Assembly: GCA_001898405.1 (NCBI GenBank)
Contig: MKTW01000011.1
Coordinates: 378,801 to 442,800 of the forward strand
Direction: 5' to 3'
Length of the DNA stretch: 64,000 nt
Origin: Sphingobacteriales bacterium 44-61
GTDB lineage: Bacteria > Bacteroidota > Bacteroidia > Chitinophagales > Chitinophagaceae
Positions 16,464-24,697 of the stretch are shown here, in pieces (positions within the stretch are counted from its first letter, which is position 1; each line of letters begins with the position of its first letter). A program made the position numbers and the translations under genes. The notes beneath the pieces were generated by a model, which was given only the letters and a program-made list of their open reading frames with translations, was not told the origin of the DNA and did not search any database.

Positions 16464-18374
16464 ATGCGCCAGATCCTTTCTATCTCGTTTTTTGTTCTCG
16501 TGTCCTTTTGTGCAGATAAAGGAGTACGAGTATCCAACAGCAACTTAAATGCAAGTGAATTCAAGGAATTTCTTATTAAACGCGTCAACCCGTTGTTTAT
16601 GTATAGGCAGATGGCGCAGGTGAATTTTATCTTGGATAGTCTTGATCCTTATACCCGGTCTGACAGGGGCGTGCGAGCATATTGGCTTTTGGCCAAATCC
16701 CAGGCAGATTTGGCTGTCCAGGATTTTAATAGTGCCCATTTGCGTATTGATACTGCTACGAATCTAGCAGCAAAAGGGGACAGCTTGAGCCCGGAAATGC
16801 TGGCAGTAAAGATTTCACTGGCTTCGTTTTATTATGTCCAGGATCGCTTAGACAGCGCGCTAAAATATGCGCATGACGCATATTTTATTGGCCGAAAGCG
16901 TGATTCAAGCTTGCCTGCCATAAGTTACCGGCTTTACGAGATATATATGGCAATTGGTGATCCAAGAGAGGCTGCAAAATACGCCTGGGAAGGTTACCAG
17001 GAAAGCAAAGAGAATCCCCAGTTTAGAGTGTATTTTATTAATGCGATCGCTGCAAACTACGAGTCAACTGGTTTAATCGATTCGGCTATCGCCGTATATA
17101 AGTGGCTGGATAATGATTCAGCCTGGTTAGCCGTGCCTGAATTTAAAGCAACTAAGGATAATAATATTGGAGTATTGCTTCTAAGAAAAGGCCGAGCCAG
17201 GGAGGCTTTTGATCTCCTGGCATCGGCAAAGCCTGTGTTGAAACAACTTGGTAGATATGATGAACAGGATACTTATAATTATGCTGACGCCTTAATGCGG
17301 CTCGGCCAGTACCACGTCTCCTTACAATACTTGGATTCCGCCGACCAACTGGCTGTTAGCCAGAAATTTCCTGCGCTTGGCAGCAAAATTTGGAATTTGC
17401 GAGCTAAGAATTATGCTGCATTGGGTAGGCCCGGCCAGGGGTTAGCTGCTATGGATTCCGCTTACGCGAAATCCAGGATTGAAATGGATTCCTCTCTTGC
17501 GAAAACCGCTAGGGATTTATCCGCTAAATACAGCTTGCGGGAAAAAGAGGACGCTATTAAGTCGCTTGCATATTCCAAGAAGGTAGAGGAAAATATCAGT
17601 GAGCAGAGGAAGATTATTATCGCGGTATTAGTTCTCCTTATTTTCCTAATAGGGATTGTAGTTTGGCTGTTATGGCGCCGGCGCCGCTTGCAACAGGAAG
17701 TCCGGGAAGCTCACCTGTTGCAGCAGTTGTTGCGTACGCAAATGGTGCCGCACTTTATTTTTAATACGCTTTCCGTTCTACAAGGATTTATTAGGACTGG
17801 AAAAACGGGAAAATCAATAGATTTCCTAAATACGTTTTCGAAATTATTGCGGAGTAATTTAGAAAATGCTCGCTCAGGCGTTGTGCTGCTTGCAGACGAA
17901 GTTAGTGCGCTTGAGAGCTATTTAGCATTGCAGGAATTGCATTTCGATACTTTGTTTAAATACAAATTGTCAGTATATAGTGGGTACGAGGAGGATAATA
18001 TCTATGTACCGCCTATGCTACTACAACCCATTGTTGAAAACGCCGTGATGCATGGTATGGCTCGCTTAGGAGAAGAGGGTTTGATAACCGTTTCGATTAT
18101 TAAGGAAGATGGTATTTTACGATGTATTATTGATGACAATGGCGCAGGCCTTCATGCTTCTAAGGAGGAATCAAAAAAGAGATCTTTGTCCACGATTATT
18201 ACGCAGGAGCGATTAGGTATACTTAGTCGACAATTGGGAAAACCGGCAACAATCGAAATTATTGACAAAGAAAGTCGTCAACTCGGCCAAGGGGTGCGCG
18301 TAATACTCCAGCTTCCTTACAGGGAGAAATATGATCGTAAAGGAAGTCGCGTTAATTCTATACGGGAGGTTTGA
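16464..18374 (+). CDS. TPR-containing LytS/YehU-type sensor histidine kinase
   Basis: A signal-peptide N-terminus is followed by an exported TPR-like helical sensor region (about residues 40-330) and a membrane helix (about 380-400, IIIAVLVLLIFLIGIVVWLLW). Then comes a His_kinase domain with the phosphoacceptor His430 in MVPHFIFNTLSVLQ and an ATPase domain with LLQPIVENAVMHG and DDNGAG. The ATG at 16464 is preferred over 16419, because it follows the regulator's stop and starts the signal peptide. Cognate partner of the upstream LytTR regulator. Its 3' end overlaps the convergent LuxR-type gene by 17 bases. Confidence 0.9.
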   Translation: MRQILSISFFVLVSFCADKGVRVSNSNLNASEFKEFLIKRVNPLFMYRQMAQVNFILDSLDPYTRSDRGVRAYWLLAKSQADLAVQDFNSAHLRIDTATNLAAKGDSLSPEMLAVKISLASFYYVQDRLDSALKYAHDAYFIGRKRDSSLPAISYRLYEIYMAIGDPREAAKYAWEGYQESKENPQFRVYFINAIAANYESTGLIDSAIAVYKWLDNDSAWLAVPEFKATKDNNIGVLLLRKGRAREAFDLLASAKPVLKQLGRYDEQDTYNYADALMRLGQYHVSLQYLDSADQLAVSQKFPALGSKIWNLRAKNYAALGRPGQGLAAMDSAYAKSRIEMDSSLAKTARDLSAKYSLREKEDAIKSLAYSKKVEENISEQRKIIIAVLVLLIFLIGIVVWLLWRRRRLQQEVREAHLLQQLLRTQMVPHFIFNTLSVLQGFIRTGKTGKSIDFLNTFSKLLRSNLENARSGVVLLADEVSALESYLALQELHFDTLFKYKLSVYSGYEEDNIYVPPMLLQPIVENAVMHGMARLGEEGLITVSIIKEDGILRCIIDDNGAGLHASKEESKKRSLSTIITQERLGILSRQLGKPATIEIIDKESRQLGQGVRVILQLPYREKYDRKGSRVNSIREV

Positions 18375-19638
18375 GCTTGTTGATTAATTGAATTTTATTA
18401 GACACACCAACTTTATGAAATAGATTTTCAACGTGCTTACTGACTGTTCTTTCTGCGATAAATAATAATTTCCCGATTTCCTTGTTGGTGTAAGCCTGTT
18501 GAATAAATTCAACGATCTCTATTTCCCGCCGAGTAAGGTTGTAGCGTTCGTATGCTTGCGTGTACCCTAACTGGGTAGTGTTGGATGAAGTTGCCGACCG
18601 CAGGGTAATATTTAGTAATCCTAAACTTTCTTTTAAGACCGTACTGAGGTTAACAATAATCATTTCAATGTGCTCAGAGTATTTGTATGAATATTGATTA
18701 TTATTGACCAAATGATCAAGATCAGTAAACAGTTTGTGAATACTGGCCTTGAACAGCACAAATTCATCCCGTCGTCCTGTTAACTCGATATACTTATCAA
18801 GACAGTTCACTAGCCTCGTTAATGGGATCTTTATTTGGTTGACGAGATCGGACAGGCCTGTTTTCCCTTGCTGGTGAATTCGCCCTAGGTCAGTTGTGAC
18901 TTTGTCGATTTTAAGTCTCAGTATCCGGGTATAAAGAGGCAGGTTTTGTTCTGATATTACTAGGCGATCATGTTCCTGCCTGGAGGTCTCAATATGTCGT
19001 TGGATATGTAATGCCAAAAGCAGCAGGAAACCTACATTAGTAATCAAGGCTGCTATTAATTCGTCACCACCCATGTAATCGTTTACGGGCAGGGCTACCC
19101 AGGGGATAAACCCGAGAAACAGGATAATTGTTTCTTCCCTTGACTGGCGGGTGTGCAGTCGTTTCCCATATTTTTGACGAAGGGAATTAATTAGCGAAAC
19201 TGTTACCCACAAACCATATAAGAAAGGCAGCAGTAGTACGCTTTGAGCCTCCCGCATGCTTCCCGTGATATATAATATTGTATCAAAAATTACGTAAGGA
19301 ATTAAAAGGAATACGAATACGCCTTTATAAGCATGGAATTTCATCGCTTTCAAATCGAAGCACCGGTAGACGTAGTAGGGAAAAAAGCAGGGAGTAGTAA
19401 ACCCGGCTAGGTAAGCAAGCGACAGCTGGACAAAAAGGGAACCTGGTAGCCTGGGGTCGGGTAGGATGCCCGTGATGAGGTTGTAGAGCAGCAAGAACAA
19501 AGCCAGGAGTATGTCGAGGATAATTTTTTTGTTTCCTGGCCTGGATTGTTTGTAAATGAGCAAATAGAAAATCAATACCCATTCGAGGCAGGCGAAGATA
19601 AAAGGCGCAATGTGCATGTTGGTGCCCGGGATATGCAT
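18358..19638 (-). CDS. Membrane-bound LuxR-type transcriptional regulator
   Basis: A 426-aa protein with about seven predicted membrane helices in its first 215 residues, a cytoplasmic helical linker (about 215-350) and a C-terminal LuxR helix-turn-helix. The HTH shows YNLTRREIEIVEFIQQAYTN, KEIGKLLFIAERTVSKHV and ENLFHKVGVSNKIQL. Such one-protein sensors pass a membrane signal straight to DNA. Signal and targets are unknown. It converges on the histidine kinase gene. Confidence 0.88.
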   Translation of the reverse strand: MHIPGTNMHIAPFIFACLEWVLIFYLLIYKQSRPGNKKIILDILLALFLLLYNLITGILPDPRLPGSLFVQLSLAYLAGFTTPCFFPYYVYRCFDLKAMKFHAYKGVFVFLLIPYVIFDTILYITGSMREAQSVLLLPFLYGLWVTVSLINSLRQKYGKRLHTRQSREETIILFLGFIPWVALPVNDYMGGDELIAALITNVGFLLLLALHIQRHIETSRQEHDRLVISEQNLPLYTRILRLKIDKVTTDLGRIHQQGKTGLSDLVNQIKIPLTRLVNCLDKYIELTGRRDEFVLFKASIHKLFTDLDHLVNNNQYSYKYSEHIEMIIVNLSTVLKESLGLLNITLRSATSSNTTQLGYTQAYERYNLTRREIEIVEFIQQAYTNKEIGKLLFIAERTVSKHVENLFHKVGVSNKIQLINKLKPPV

Positions 19639-20195
19639 AACGTTTCTTTTGCCTTCAACCTTCCAATTGTCGTTTTCATAATTAAGCTAAGTCATCGCAT
19701 ATCCAAGTGCTATAGTACTTTTTGAGCCTTTCATTTTCTCGCTATTGTGGGTAAACCGCTAAACTGGTTAATCTATTTTAATCCATCGAGTATTAATCAT
19801 GGTAATGCAATTAATAAGCGGTTTAACACGCCTACTGGAATTTAATATTTCCATAAGAAGGTTTCTTGCTTGTGTAACACATAAGGTCGCATTGTTAATT
19901 TAATCTTTATTGTTGTAAATATCAATACCCGGATGAGGCCAGTTATCTATTTTGATACCCGTAGAATCCCTGGTGAGGTATTAACAGGAGGTGTATTTTG
20001 GGGCGGAACCTGTATGAAGGATGTTTTCGGCAAACGAATTAATAAAGACAAGATGCGTAAAAGCTTGTGTTATGTCTTAAATAAAGAGCGAATAAATGTA
20101 TCTACTTATTGTTGCGAGATTAAAATACTTCGAAGAGTTGTATAGTTCCTATCTTTTTGTAATTTGAAAGTTTACAAGCACCGAAACTTTATTTT
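19639..20195. other. Intergenic stretch upstream of the Crp/Fnr-like gene
   Basis: This 557-base AT-rich stretch holds no convincing gene. An ATG-initiated frame of 70 codons at 19933-20145 lacks any recognisable protein character. A possible promoter for the following gene lies at 20138-20166. Confidence 0.4.
20138..20166 (+). promoter_or_regulatory. Candidate Bacteroidota-type promoter
   Basis: TTG at 20138-20140 is followed after 19 bases by TAATTTG at 20160-20166. This is one base short of the TAnnTTTG form of the -7 element known in Bacteroidota, with the expected spacing. It lies 30 bases before the start of the Crp/Fnr-like gene. One near-match in AT-rich DNA can be chance. Confidence 0.3.
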
Positions 20196-20810
20196 ATGAA
20201 TGTCTACTCACGATTTGAGGAAGACGCGCAACATGCAATTTTAGAGGCGCTAGATTTCCTCAACAGGTTGGCCCCCGTTTCAGGGGAGCTTAGAACACAT
20301 CTCCAAAACACCTTTCATGTAGCAGGGTATTCAAAGGACGAGCTTTTGCTTAGGGCAGGGCAGATATCAGAGTACGCATGGTTTTTACACAAGGGGTCCG
20401 TACGTTGGTTTCACTTTGAACGAGAAAAGGAAGTGACTAATTGGTTTACTATCGAAAAAAGCGCAATACTTGCGGCTAAAAGTTTTTACGGGAGAATTTC
20501 CAGCATTGAAAGTATTGCCGCCCTGGGGAATTGTATTACGGTAGGGTTAACTTATAATGAACTGCAGGACTGTTACAATAGGTTTCCTGAAACTTTGCTT
20601 ATGGGGCGAAAGGTTTCGGATTATTACCAGGGCGTGTTGATGGATTACAACAGGATAATGAGATTTAACAGGGCTATTGAGAGATACGAATTCCTGGAAG
20701 AGGTTTTCCCGAGTCTCCTTTACTCGGTCCCTGTAGCCTACCTCGCTTCATTTATTAACATGGATGTGGCAACTTTTTATAAAATAAGAAGTGAGCGAAG
20801 AAAGAATTAG
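20196..20810 (+). CDS. Crp/Fnr-like cyclic-nucleotide-binding-domain regulator
   Basis: A 204-aa protein with a cNMP-binding-like beta-roll in the first part (residues 35-140: ELLLRAGQISEYAWFLHKGSVRWF, then a 'SIESIAALGNCITVGL' strand). A long helix and a short C-terminal helix-turn-helix-like end follow (VAYLASFINMDVATFYKIRSERRK). This is the layout of the many Crp-like regulators of Bacteroidota. The ligand-binding Arg-Ala pair of true CAP is not visible, so cAMP binding is doubtful. Confidence 0.85.
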   Translation: MNVYSRFEEDAQHAILEALDFLNRLAPVSGELRTHLQNTFHVAGYSKDELLLRAGQISEYAWFLHKGSVRWFHFEREKEVTNWFTIEKSAILAAKSFYGRISSIESIAALGNCITVGLTYNELQDCYNRFPETLLMGRKVSDYYQGVLMDYNRIMRFNRAIERYEFLEEVFPSLLYSVPVAYLASFINMDVATFYKIRSERRKN

Positions 20811-21099
20811 TTGCAAGAGCATGGCCGCCGGCAGTTCCACAAGGAATATAAGAATTCTTTTGATATAATACTTTCGCCTGCGCGAAAAAATTATTTCTTT
20901 TTGGCGACTATCTTTATTCCCGGCAAATATTTTATTTGATGGTGTTTACTTTTAGGTTGGCATATTTTGTAAGCTGCTAGATATGTAGAAACAGCTACAG
21001 GCACCGACGATAGTTAAATTTTCAATGCAAAATAGTTTTAAGGCGCTTGATCAAGTCAATGACTTGGGTAGGTTTGTATTGTCATTAAACAGGTAATCC

Positions 21100-21534
21100 A
21101 TGAAAAGGCATATTGTTCATATCGTTTCAGCGGTATTTATTTTCTTATTTGTTTACACGGCTGTAAATAAATTATTAGAACTAGGCGCCTTTACGACTGT
21201 GTTAGCTAAATCACCGCTACTCTCCAATTACGCTGCAGTTATTGCGTGGGTAATACCACTTGCCGAGTTAGCAATAGCAGGCCTATTGCTGTTTCCCAGG
21301 ACGTTATTAGTGGGTTTATATGCTTTTTCGGGGATGATGTCCCTGTTTAGTTTGTATATAGGCTACATGATTTTTTTTACACCACATTTACCTTGTTCAT
21401 GCGGTGGAGTATTAAAGCAATTGTCTTGGCGCGAGCACATGGCGTTTAATATTTGTTTCGTCGTCGTGTCAGTTGTCCTGGTCTACCTGGAGAGGTCGAA
21501 TCATAAGCAAGACCGCAGTTTCAAGTTAACATAA
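21100..21534 (+). CDS. MauE/DoxX-like membrane protein
   Basis: A 144-aa protein with four predicted membrane helices and the motif PHLPCSCGGVLKQLSW between helices 3 and 4. This Cys-x-Cys-Gly-Gly feature is typical of MauE/DoxX-type proteins linked to thiol redox chemistry in the envelope. It stands 58 bases before a small exported peptide gene and faces a redoxin/SusD/SusC series. A role in supplying reducing or oxidising power to the redoxin is an inference from context. Confidence 0.8.
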   Translation: MKRHIVHIVSAVFIFLFVYTAVNKLLELGAFTTVLAKSPLLSNYAAVIAWVIPLAELAIAGLLLFPRTLLVGLYAFSGMMSLFSLYIGYMIFFTPHLPCSCGGVLKQLSWREHMAFNICFVVVSVVLVYLERSNHKQDRSFKLT

Positions 21535-21592
21535 ATTTTTTTGCGCAAAGCAGGTTGTAATCCCGAAAATCCTGTATAAAACGAGTAGGGCC

Positions 21593-21928
21593 ATGTTAAA
21601 ACAATTATTTATGAAAAAGTATGCTCTAGGATCAATTGCCGTTGCAACGGCAATTGCACTCAATTCCTTTATGGTAAGTCCAAGGCCAACAGCACCCAAT
21701 ATCCCAAAGTATTGGTATACGACCAATAGCGCGGGTACCCAATTAACTGGCAGGGTGGATGCTGCTAATGCGGCAATAGAAAAAAATGTGGCAAGTTCCA
21801 GGACAACTTGCCCGGAAGAAGTTCTAAATTTTGAATGTGCCAGGGCATTTGATAACCCTTACAACGGTGGTTTTCCTGCTACACCTCCCAGTGGTGGTGT
21901 AGACCACCTTTATACAGACGAGCAATAG
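21593..21928 (+). CDS. Small exported protein, DUF6520-like
   Basis: A protein of up to 111 aa with an N-terminal signal peptide-like stretch. The second Met, at 21611 (MKKYALGSIAVATAIALNSF), makes a more usual signal peptide start. The mature part is short, rich in Pro, Asn and Gly, and has two Cys (CPEEVLNFEC). Similar small exported proteins often follow MauE-like genes in Bacteroidota. The two Cys could be substrates for the neighbouring redox proteins. The family call is tentative. Confidence 0.6.
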   Translation: MLKQLFMKKYALGSIAVATAIALNSFMVSPRPTAPNIPKYWYTTNSAGTQLTGRVDAANAAIEKNVASSRTTCPEEVLNFECARAFDNPYNGGFPATPPSGGVDHLYTDEQ

Positions 21929-21978
21929 GAGGCGATATATGCTAGTGAATACCCCCAGGTATTAATTTTGGTTGTAGC

Positions 21979-22007
21979 AAGAGAATGCGGGGTTGCCGCA
22001 TTCTCTT
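21979..22007. terminator. Strong hairpin between convergent genes, likely two-way terminator
   Basis: A perfect 12-bp inverted repeat (AAGAGAATGCGG / CCGCATTCTCTT) with a 5-nt loop lies between the stop of the small exported protein and the stop of the redoxin gene, which face each other. No long T run follows on either strand, but position and stem strength fit a shared terminator. Confidence 0.65.
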
Positions 22008-22021
22008 AGAAATTACCTATG

Positions 22022-23275
22022 CTATCGAGCAGGCTCTTTAATTAAGAGAACTGGCATTAATTTTTTCACTTCGTTCAATGTATAGCCTGATTTGTTTAAA
22101 TCGGAAATAATTTCAGTCAAACTGAAAGTTTTATATTCTATTGCGGAGATCCTTATCTTGGCATTTACCTCTTTTATGTTTGGGCTTACCAAGACAGGGG
22201 GGAGGTTTTTTCTATAGAAGCTTTGGTTTAGTATTTCACCGAAACGGGCCCCGGTGAGATTGTAATTGTATACTTCATCGCTTTCTACTGTTTTGGCATC
22301 TTTTAAGGATGCCGGTATTTTATCTAATTCTAGACAACTGATTTTCTTGTAGATAATTTTGGCCTCGATTTGAAAAAATCGCAGGAGATCTTGTTGCATC
22401 GTTGCGTATAGGTAGTGGCTTTTGCTTGGCGGGACTTTTAGTTCATAGAGGTAAAGGTGTTCTTTTCTCCAATCTTGTAAGCTATCCCTATCCTGGGGTA
22501 TGACGTATCGCCGGGCGGATGCTACATTCAATAATCTTGTTCCCTTGGAACGGAAGTTGTATTTTCCATTCTCTTCAAATGCCGTAATGATAAGTTGTTC
22601 GATGGAAGATTGTCTCACCAGGTGATTGGAGTCCGTAAGCCCTGCGAGGCCCTTTATATTAGGGAGACCTTTAAATATATACGAGTAATACTCCGCGTAA
22701 GGTAACCACCTGCCATCATTTTCAACGATAACAGGTTTTGTATAATCATAATCCAAGATTTCCGATTTGACAGGCAGTTTGATTTTGTCGCCCTTTAAAT
22801 AATCTGCAATTGAATCATGGTTTGTATTGTGCCCAGTTGTAATAGATAAGACCTTTCCATTGTTGTTCAGCCAGACGTGGTGGGGGACAGAAGCATGAGG
22901 AAAGAATTCTTGGAGAATGGAATCCCCGGTAATGAACGGGAAGGCTGGTAAGTGGATTTTCTTGTGTTTAGCCAGGAACCGTGTAATTGAATCTTTGCTT
23001 TCTGTATTTACTCCTATAAATTGTACATCTTCGGCAAATTGTTTTTGCAATGTATCCAGCGTGGGGAATGCTTCTATACACACGCGGCAACCTGTTCCCC
23101 AAAAGTCCAGGATAATTAGCTTCTTATTGATTTTATGAAGATTTATCTCTTGTTGATCATAGTTAATAAGAGAATTGAACTTTGTCGCTGGAAGCTGGTC
23201 GCCAATTCCAAAGGGTTGCGAAATGATCTTGGTGGAAAGTATAAATAGGTTGATTAATAGAATAGTCTTGAGCAT
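22022..23275 (-). CDS. TlpA/redoxin-family envelope thiol protein
   Basis: A 417-aa exported protein. After the signal peptide (about residues 1-19), a thioredoxin-like domain (about 22-165) carries LIILDFWGTGCRVCIEAFPTL, with the redox pair Cys63 and Cys66. The remaining 250 residues form a domain of unknown role that is common in redoxins encoded next to SusC/SusD. It is the last gene of the minus-strand sigma/FecR/SusC/SusD series, 24 bases after susD. It probably reduces or oxidises thiols outside the cytoplasm. Confidence 0.85.
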   Translation of the reverse strand: MLKTILLINLFILSTKIISQPFGIGDQLPATKFNSLINYDQQEINLHKINKKLIILDFWGTGCRVCIEAFPTLDTLQKQFAEDVQFIGVNTESKDSITRFLAKHKKIHLPAFPFITGDSILQEFFPHASVPHHVWLNNNGKVLSITTGHNTNHDSIADYLKGDKIKLPVKSEILDYDYTKPVIVENDGRWLPYAEYYSYIFKGLPNIKGLAGLTDSNHLVRQSSIEQLIITAFEENGKYNFRSKGTRLLNVASARRYVIPQDRDSLQDWRKEHLYLYELKVPPSKSHYLYATMQQDLLRFFQIEAKIIYKKISCLELDKIPASLKDAKTVESDEVYNYNLTGARFGEILNQSFYRKNLPPVLVSPNIKEVNAKIRISAIEYKTFSLTEIISDLNKSGYTLNEVKKLMPVLLIKEPAR

Positions 23276-23299
23276 GAGTTGAAATATTTTGGATGGGAA

Positions 23300-24694
23300 T
23301 TAATATCCCTCGTTTTGGGTTAGGTAGGAATTAAGTTGAATTTGCGCGAATGGGATAGGCCAAAGGCTGTCCGTGGATTGCCAGTTAGTGCCTTTTATTG
23401 CGCTTAACACCATATCGATTTTGCCCATTCTTTTTAGATCGAACCACCTGTGCCCCCACTCTGTGAATAATTCTGTTCTTCTCTCGTGCAGGATGGCATC
23501 TAGTAATGCTGGCTCTGAACCGGCTAGTGTATTAGTCAAGCCCGCCCTAGTTCTTACCGCGTTTAAATCAGCTTGCGATTCTTCTATTTTGCCTTGCCGG
23601 GCAAAAGCTTCTGCACGAACCAGGAGAATTTCTGCCAGCCGGATAGCAATATTGTATTCCTGGGTGCTTGGCGCGGATTTGACCTTGTACTTGTAAGGAT
23701 AGTAATAGGTTTGTCCACCGTTGATATTACTTCTTATCCAATTGCTTGCAAGATTACGCTGGTCACCCGGCTCAAAATCCGCCAGCAGGTATGATGCCAG
23801 GGCAAAGGTTGGTCTTGCTGTACCGGAACTGGGCAGGAATGCTGATCCCTCTGCAGAGTTGGTGGCAGGTGGTGGCACAATTTGCCAAATGGTTTCACTA
23901 CTGGAGGGGAGAAATACATTATTTAACGGCACAAGGCCATATACACCTGCGTTAATTACAGAAGTGGCTGATGATTCTGCTTCAGCCCATTGACCCGTGA
24001 ATAAATAAACCCTGCTAAGCAGTGCATAAGCGGCCCATTTATTAATTCTTGCGCGGTTTTCCGTTGAGTAAGTTGCGGGCAGCAATTCGATGGCTTCTAG
24101 CAGGTCTTCGGTTACTTGCTTGTAAATAGTTTCCTTGGAAGCTCGCGGGAGGGTCGCATTAGTTTTATAATCAGTTGATGTGATAAGCGGGATATCACCG
24201 TAAAGATTGACTAAATAAAAATAGAGGAAGGCGCGCAGGCATTTTGCTTCACCCATCAATTGTTTGCTCATTGCCGGGGTGACGGTGGAAGCTTTCGATA
24301 GCCCAGTAATTATTGCGTTAGCATGGTATATATAAATGTAAGCCCGGTTATAAAATCGATTAGTGATGACTGAATTATTTGCTGTAAGGGAATTTGTTTT
24401 GAAGGGGTCATAGGTTGAGTTATTCGCTGTGTTTATGATTTCATCGGCAGCAAGGCCGCAGAACACGGATATTCCGCCGTGTGTAATGTATAGTTCGCTG
24501 CTGGTTAACTGGGAATAAAGGCCTGCAACTGCAGATATAGCAGATTGGTCATCGTCAAATATAGTCGCCGCCACGGCGTAATCTTTTGGCGGTTCGATTT
24601 CTACGAACTTTTTGCACGAATAGAAAGATACAGAAATCATCGTGATGATGCCGATGAATGGAAATGTCTTTGAATAATATGAAGCAAGTCGCAT
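23300..24694 (-). CDS. SusD/RagB-family outer-membrane lipoprotein
   Basis: SusD-type lipoproteins cap the partner SusC pore and bind the imported ligand. The 464-aa product has a lipoprotein signal (ISVSFYSCKKF, Cys27). It keeps the family landmarks ALRAFLYFYLVNLYGDIPLIT (near 150-172, here with Cys-Leu before Arg) and the C-terminal HERRTELFTEWGHRWFDLKRMGK plus LWPIPFAQIQLN. It begins three bases after the SusC stop. The ligand cannot be told from sequence. Confidence 0.95.
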   Translation of the reverse strand: MRLASYYSKTFPFIGIITMISVSFYSCKKFVEIEPPKDYAVAATIFDDDQSAISAVAGLYSQLTSSELYITHGGISVFCGLAADEIINTANNSTYDPFKTNSLTANNSVITNRFYNRAYIYIYHANAIITGLSKASTVTPAMSKQLMGEAKCLRAFLYFYLVNLYGDIPLITSTDYKTNATLPRASKETIYKQVTEDLLEAIELLPATYSTENRARINKWAAYALLSRVYLFTGQWAEAESSATSVINAGVYGLVPLNNVFLPSSSETIWQIVPPPATNSAEGSAFLPSSGTARPTFALASYLLADFEPGDQRNLASNWIRSNINGGQTYYYPYKYKVKSAPSTQEYNIAIRLAEILLVRAEAFARQGKIEESQADLNAVRTRAGLTNTLAGSEPALLDAILHERRTELFTEWGHRWFDLKRMGKIDMVLSAIKGTNWQSTDSLWPIPFAQIQLNSYLTQNEGY

Positions 24695-24697
24695 AGT

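Noticed and set aside
19933-20145. 70-codon open frame upstream of the Crp/Fnr-like gene
   Set aside because: No recognisable domain, odd composition, no coding neighbour, and it occupies likely regulatory DNA.
20872-20887. Hairpin TTTCGC/GCGAAA after the Crp/Fnr-like gene as a terminator
   Set aside because: The stem is only 6 bp and the T-rich part starts late, so it is too weak to call.
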